Assembly: GCA_937885345.1 (NCBI GenBank)
Contig: CAKZZH010000100.1
Span: 1 to 9,707 of the forward strand
Source: an uncultured Lachnospiraceae bacterium
Lineage (GTDB): Bacteria > Bacillota > Clostridia > Lachnospirales > Lachnospiraceae
Reading direction: 5' to 3'
DNA length: 9,707 nucleotides
In this document: in pieces, positions 8,001-9,707 of the stretch
Position numbering within the stretch: position 1 is the first letter of the stretch
How the letters are laid out: every line of letters starts with the position of its first letter
Notes under the pieces: model-generated
Databases searched by the model: none
Told to the model about the DNA's origin: nothing
The model's input: the letters and a program-made list of their open reading frames with translations, nothing else
Translations under genes and position numbers: made by a program

Positions 8001-8612
8001 CGAGCAAACGCATTTTCCGCTCATATCAAGAATCTCATAACTCAGCCTGCATCCGTCCGTTCCGGCAACCTGCGTCCTCACGCGAACCCCATAGTCCTTG
8101 CCTTCTTCCTCGCACACAATGTACTGCCCGTCCGTCACGAGATGCTCGTTCGGCACACTGATAAAATACACATTCCTATATATCCCGGCACCCGAATACC
8201 ACCTGGAATTCGGTGTCTCATAGACCACCCTCACGACGATCTCATTTTCCCCGCTGACAAGGCAGTCCGTAATATCCAGTTCAAAGCCATTGTACCCATA
8301 TGGATGTCCACCAACACACAGGCCGTTCACCCACACCGCCGACTTCATATATACACCGTCAAATCGTATAAAATACCTCCCCGGCTCATTTACAACGCTA
8401 AAGTTCTTCTTATACCACCCCTCACTCTCCTCGTACAGATTGTGAGCATCATATATCAAATAATCATTAGGAATATCAACTCCTTTAAAAATCACATCTT
8501 CACCCGGTGCAACCATCCAGATCGGCGCACTGAGGTCATATTTTCTGCCCGCCTCACTAAGCGGTACCTTTGCAAATTTCCATCCATCATTAAATAGTCT
8601 GATATTTCTCAT
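5016..8612 (-). CDS. GH2 family beta-galactosidase, large multidomain form
   Basis: A 1198-residue glycoside hydrolase without a signal peptide, so probably cytoplasmic and acting on imported beta-galactosides (or related beta-glycosides). Domains in order: GH2 N-terminal jelly roll (about 1-155, RWYSGAGIYRNV at 137-148), GH2 Ig-like domain (about 160-282), TIM barrel (about 283-595), DUF4982-like segment (about 598-670), Ig-like domain (about 680-785), a linker-rich region, and two CBM6-like beta-sandwiches (about 955-1070 and 1095-1195). Key residues: acid/base Glu406 in WSVGNE, predicted nucleophile Glu486 in YGSET, plus HHDLG (304-308), RTSHNMP, NDEFFDMW and WTGWDYIGEPTPY. GGAG at 8622-8625, 9 nt upstream, supports the ATG. 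Oddities: a triple six-residue repeat (about 233-250) and Ala/Gly-rich inserts near 843-852, 897-907 and 995-1018. It is first in an overlapping three-gene operon. Exact substrate specificity is not certain. Confidence 0.94.
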   Translation of the reverse strand: MRNIRLFNDGWKFAKVPLSEAGRKYDLSAPIWMVAPGEDVIFKGVDIPNDYLIYDAHNLYEESEGWYKKNFSVVNEPGRYFIRFDGVYMKSAVWVNGLCVGGHPYGYNGFELDITDCLVSGENEIVVRVVYETPNSRWYSGAGIYRNVYFISVPNEHLVTDGQYIVCEEEGKDYGVRVRTQVAGTDGCRLSYEILDMSGKCVCSEEGEAGADFEGDVMLTIKEAVRWDLWTAGGTDAAGGTDAAGGTDAEGGAYLYTLVTRLMKGEEVIDEIRQRFGCRKIDFTADEGLFLNGRHVKINGACMHHDLGCLGAAMNEDAIRRQLISLRDMGVNAIRTSHNMPAPELIRLADEMGFLINDEFFDMWRLKKTDYDYARFFDEWYEKDVETFVKRDRNHPSVFMWSVGNEIYDTHADEESGLRTTKLLFDAVRKSDPDGNAAVTFGSNFLEGESTQRCAEILDCVGYNYAERLYESHHAKHPKWVIYGSETASTLQSRGVYHFPYSEPILTDIDEQCSSLGNSTTSWGAASTEACIIADRDCAYSVGQFIWTGWDYIGEPTPYQTKNSYYGQVDTAGFNKDTFYIYQAEWTDHKISPMVHLFPYWDYNAGQIIDVRACSNAPRIELFVNGESKGTFDIDHKHGTELVGHWQIPYEPGEIRAVAYDEEGCVIAEDSHHSFGDAVRIVLTSDKMKLRNNGVNTAFVTIEAVDADGHLVENANNYVHVKVSGGRLLGLDNGDSTDYDEYKGCVRKLFNGKLLAVVGSCVGVSGEITVTVSGPGLESASLEIKGVACDIMPGVSATENLCEKVADPADVLPVPVRKIELEASEVAGEEHVYKVCAKVRPEAAGAGSSGAAQLHWLVCSDSGVPSYLADIEVGADGRSAIVRPKGDGHFVVRCYTGAGSEAGAHGGVVYSMLAFDITGMGDAYMNPYEPVSASLCGIKSGELGNASQHSIATEKGKPSYFGFENVDFGSFGSDEAELSIFAFDQREYVIEIWDGVPGAGAANGEGVKGAETPGAGAARLLGRAIYNVPVQWEVYQPCRVKLDERIKGVHTICVRTLDFVNIRDVCFKKTDKAFSLIKAVESDKIYGDNYSIAGDKVCGIGNNVSIEFEDMDFGEDGAESIMIAGRSMVDINTINLICSKDGKEVARTMLEFAHSDEICEKVFEIPRLRGKLTVSFVFLPGSCFDLAYYRFIRRGKGE
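5031..5036 (-). promoter_or_regulatory. Ribosome binding site for the GTG start of the sensor-GGDEF gene
   Basis: AGGAGG on the minus strand within the last codons of the beta-galactosidase gene, 7 nt before the GTG at 5023. It supports use of the non-ATG start and the 8-base overlap. Confidence 0.75.
5559..5624 (-). repeat. Spaced 18-bp direct repeat coding PGAGAA twice
   Basis: Two 18-bp copies at 5559-5576 and 5607-5624 match at 17 of 18 positions. They encode PGAGAA at residues 1013-1018 and 997-1002 of the beta-galactosidase, within a low-complexity insert in the first CBM6-like domain. Confidence 0.9.
7867..7920 (-). repeat. Triple 18-bp in-frame repeat in the beta-galactosidase gene
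   Basis: Three head-to-tail copies of an 18-bp unit, the second and third identical and the first differing by one base. They encode GGTDAA-type hexapeptides at residues about 233-250. The repeat sits between RWDLW and YLYTL, a loop where other GH2 enzymes usually have a short Trp/Pro-containing turn. The unit length keeps the frame if copies are gained or lost. Confidence 0.95.
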
Positions 8613-8621
8613 GCCTCAAAT

Positions 8622-8625
8622 CTCC
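8622..8625 (-). promoter_or_regulatory. Ribosome binding site of the beta-galactosidase gene
   Basis: GGAG on the minus strand, 9 nt before the ATG at 8612. It is weaker than the internal AGGAGG sites of the two downstream genes. No convincing -35/-10 promoter could be recognised between this site and the repeat array. Confidence 0.55.
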
Positions 8626-8638
8626 ATTCATTTCTTGG

Positions 8639-8719
8639 CTAACGTACCCGGCCATCGGCAACTTCACAAACCTTCACATCCGGCATTTTTTGTACTTCCT
8701 GTAAATCATTCCATAACAT
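8639..8719 (-). CDS. Possible 26-codon small ORF or leader upstream of the beta-galactosidase gene
   Basis: An ATG-started frame of 26 codons ending in TAG, 26 nt before the beta-galactosidase start. Its product begins MLWNDLQEVQ and ends VADGRVR; it is mixed, charged and protein-like rather than low-complexity. AAGGGA lies about 3 nt before the ATG, a poorly spaced binding site. The frame stays open about 10 further codons upstream, to a TGA, so it could also be the tail of a decayed gene. I do not recognise the peptide. It may be chance. Confidence 0.22.
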   Translation of the reverse strand: MLWNDLQEVQKMPDVKVCEVADGRVR

Positions 8720-8827
8720 TCTTCCCTTGATCAGAGTCCGATTAATTCCAATTCAGCACCCCTACGCTCCCATTAAGCATATTTTCAGCCAAATTCAGCG
8801 CGAATCTCCCTTTGTCTCAGCGCATAG

Positions 8828-9120
8828 GCATACATTTACTCGCTTTCTGCCTCCAGGTATGTAAGCAAGTCGTGTCGGCCATAACGCGGTGGCATACATT
8901 TACTCGCTTTCCGCCTTCAGGTATGTAAGCAAGAAATTCCCGTCTCAGCGTGGCGGCATACATTTACTTGCTTTCTGCCTCCAGGTATGTAAGCAAGAAA
9001 TTCCCGTCTCAGCGTGACAGCATACATTTACTCACTTTCCGCCTCCAGGTATGTAAGCAAGTCGTGTCGGCCATAACGCGGTGACATACATTTACTCGTT
9101 TTCGGCCTGCAGGTATGTAA
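8828..9120. repeat. Five-copy tandem array with exact 64-bp period
   Basis: Repeat copies of 42 bp start at 8828, 8892, 8956 and 9020, and a shortened copy of about 37 bp starts at 9084. Copies begin with CATACATTTACT and contain AGGTATGTAAGCAAG at the end. They are separated by 22-bp intervals of two types in the order A, B, B, A: the intervals at 8870-8891 and 9062-9083 are identical, and 8934-8955 and 8998-9019 differ only at their ends. A diverged B-like interval (sharing GTCTCAGCG) precedes the first copy. Copies differ by a few substitutions. The period is not a multiple of three, so it does not encode a repeated peptide. Confidence 0.95.
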
Positions 9121-9138
9121 AAACCGCTGAACGCGGTT
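9119..9138 (-). terminator. Intrinsic terminator downstream of the small gene at 9302-9658
   Basis: On the minus strand, AACCGC and GCGGTT form a 6-bp stem with loop GTTCA (9122-9138), running straight into five T (9123-9119). The hairpin ends exactly where the last repeat of the 64-bp array begins, so the T-tract is shared with the array's edge. It probably ends transcripts coming from the gene at 9302-9658. Confidence 0.6.
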
Positions 9139-9147
9139 CGCCTTTGT

Positions 9148-9169
9148 AAGAATTGCTATCGCAATTCTT
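9148..9169. repeat. Perfect 9-bp inverted repeat
   Basis: AAGAATTGC and GCAATTCTT form a perfect 9-bp stem around loop TATC. It lies between the terminator and the hairpin modules, and its GAATTGCT piece also occurs at the end of the first module, suggesting shared origin. Confidence 0.8.
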
Positions 9170-9280
9170 TTATGTGGGATTTCCGGGGAAATCCACGCAA
9201 CCGGGCTTTGACCGGAATTGCTGTTTTATGTGAGATTTCCAAGGAAATCTCACGCAGCCGGTCTACGACCGGAACTGCCG
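9168..9280. repeat. Tandem pair of 56/57-bp two-hairpin modules
   Basis: Module 1 (9168-9223) and module 2 (9224-9280) both start TTTTATGTG and are clearly related. Each carries a long hairpin and then a short CCGG hairpin. In module 2 the long stem is 11 bp, GTGAGATTTCC with GGAAATCTCAC (9230-9253). In module 1 the stem is GGATTTCC with GGAAATCC, plus a bulged extension. Several differences between the modules fall at paired positions and keep pairing. The modules lie just past the stop codon of the gene at 9302-9658, so they are probably in its 3' untranslated RNA. Confidence 0.8.
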
Positions 9281-9301
9281 GGATCAGAAGATACGCATCA
9301 A

Positions 9302-9658
9302 TTATCTAACAATTAAACAATTACTCTTCTCAAGCCACTCGACTGCCGCGTCAAGACCTGCATCGCTGTAATCGAAGTATTCATGCTTGATCTTGTCGGG
9401 CTCGGTTTTTTCGTAACAATAAGGTCCGGGCCAAACCGCTGCGCAAAGTTTGATAATGGGCTTGGGAGACTCCGCTGCGTCTGCCTTAGACGCAGCAGCC
9501 TTTGCTGCATCACCGGCTGCGTCGTTTTCTTCCACCGTGACTTCTTCCGGGGGAAGTTCGCACCTTTCGACAAGAAATCTTATATCACCGCAGCTACCGG
9601 TGAAACGGTTCTTTTTATAATATTTGATTGTATAGAAATCTTTACGATTAAGTTTCAT
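9302..9658 (-). CDS. Small hypothetical protein with Ala-rich insert
   Basis: A 118-residue protein that I do not recognise by function. It begins MKLNRKDFYTIKYYKKNRFTG and has a second conserved-looking part, AVWPGPYCYEKTE (74-86), followed by an acidic/aromatic tail with DAAVEWLEKSN. No signal peptide, membrane segment or catalytic motif is visible; it is probably cytoplasmic. Residues about 44-66 are an Ala/Asp/Lys-rich insert (NDAAGDAAKAAASKADAAES) between the two parts. The start at 9658 is chosen because the sequence becomes protein-like there; a TTG start at 9691 would add 11 residues but has no visible ribosome binding site. The site for the ATG is also weak (GGAAAG lies about 15 nt upstream, inside a hairpin). 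Its context with the repeats downstream gives no functional clue. Confidence 0.7.
   Translation of the reverse strand: MKLNRKDFYTIKYYKKNRFTGSCGDIRFLVERCELPPEEVTVEENDAAGDAAKAAASKADAAESPKPIIKLCAAVWPGPYCYEKTEPDKIKHEYFDYSDAGLDAAVEWLEKSNCLIVR
9474..9496. repeat. Perfect inverted repeat inside the Ala-rich insert
   Basis: GCTGCGTCT and AGACGCAGC form a perfect 9-bp stem with loop GCCTT. It lies within codons of the Ala-rich insert of the gene at 9302-9658. A further GCTGCGTC occurs nearby at about 9520. Confidence 0.9.
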
Positions 9659-9669
9659 TTTTATAACCC

Positions 9670-9707
9670 GTCTTTCCGCGAAAGACACCAATGCGGTTAT
9701 GAAACCG
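9670..9707. other. Two hairpins upstream of the small gene
   Basis: GTCTTTC / GAAAGAC form a perfect 7-bp stem around CGC (9670-9686), ending 11 nt before the ATG at 9658 on the minus strand. A 5-bp stem CGGTT / AACCG lies at 9694-9707 at the window edge and may continue outside. They could mark a structured 5' leader or the end of an upstream transcript. Confidence 0.6.

Larger units (their letters stand above)
8613..9301. other. Repeat-rich intergenic region upstream of the beta-galactosidase operon
   Basis: These 689 bases lie between two minus-strand genes, so they must hold the 3' end of the 9302-9658 transcript and the promoter of the operon. From right to left they contain: a tandem pair of hairpin modules (9168-9280), a 9-bp AT-rich hairpin (9148-9169), a terminator (9119-9138), a five-copy array (8828-9120), a diverged partial copy of the array spacer (about 8805-8827), then about 180 bases without obvious structure apart from the possible small ORF. 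No tRNA, rRNA or known riboswitch class was recognised. Confidence 0.8.

Noticed and set aside
7119..8597. Long plus-strand open frame of 492 codons opposite the beta-galactosidase gene
   Set aside because: It is antisense to the catalytic half of a clear GH2 gene; its product is rich in His, Arg and Pro with no family motifs, as expected from the complement of biased codons.
8720..8827. Sigma-A promoter for the beta-galactosidase operon
   Set aside because: Short AT-rich pieces exist on the minus strand, but no -35 and -10 pair at 16-18 nt spacing matched well enough to annotate.
8828..9061. Promoter in each array copy (TTTACT ... TATGTA, about 17 nt apart, plus strand)
   Set aside because: The -35-like hexamer is fair but the -10 match is only about half, and it would point away from the operon into a minus-strand gene.
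8828..9120. CRISPR array
   Set aside because: Regular spacing invites the idea, but the intervals are not unique (two types, one repeated exactly), repeats are 42 bp and diverged from copy to copy, and no cas gene is present in the window.

Overview
The window looks like a chromosomal segment of a Clostridia bacterium, most likely a Lachnospiraceae-type gut or rumen commensal. This rests on protein style: a cytoplasmic ~1200-residue GH2 beta-galactosidase, a LacI-type sensor domain fused to GGDEF, a Firmicutes-like LuxS, and strong AGGAGG ribosome binding sites. Base composition is mid-range by eye. The genus cannot be fixed from sequence alone.

Layout. (1) 25-2576, plus strand: a two-gene unit of an MBOAT/AlgI-like membrane O-acyltransferase and an AlgJ/AlgX-like (DHHW) protein with a membrane anchor. 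The pair most likely O-acetylates an exported polysaccharide or wall polymer. (2) 2582-2601: a hairpin in the convergent gap that reads as an intrinsic terminator for the minus strand. (3) 8612-2635, minus strand: a compact operon of GH2 beta-galactosidase, LacI-type sensor-GGDEF protein and luxS. Each downstream gene starts inside the last codons of the one before it, with an 8-base overlap (GTGAATAA, then ATGGATAA) and an AGGAGG site 6-7 nt ahead of each start. (4) 8613-9301: 689 bases with no convincing gene. They hold a five-copy, 64-bp-period tandem array, a terminator, a tandem pair of 56/57-bp hairpin modules and a possible 26-codon reading frame just upstream of the beta-galactosidase gene. 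(5) 9302-9658, minus strand: a small unrecognised protein with an Ala-rich insert that contains a perfect inverted repeat, with hairpins upstream of its start.

How the genes may work together. Translational coupling should tie beta-galactoside breakdown to a cytoplasmic, sugar-binding-protein-like diguanylate cyclase and to LuxS (methyl-cycle detoxification and AI-2 precursor). The convergent acyltransferase pair is a plausible target of c-di-GMP-controlled polysaccharide production, but that link is only inferred from proximity. The least explained parts are the intergenic repeat array, whose stems pair fully only as minus-strand RNA, and the repeated in-frame Ala/Gly-rich insertions in two of the proteins.
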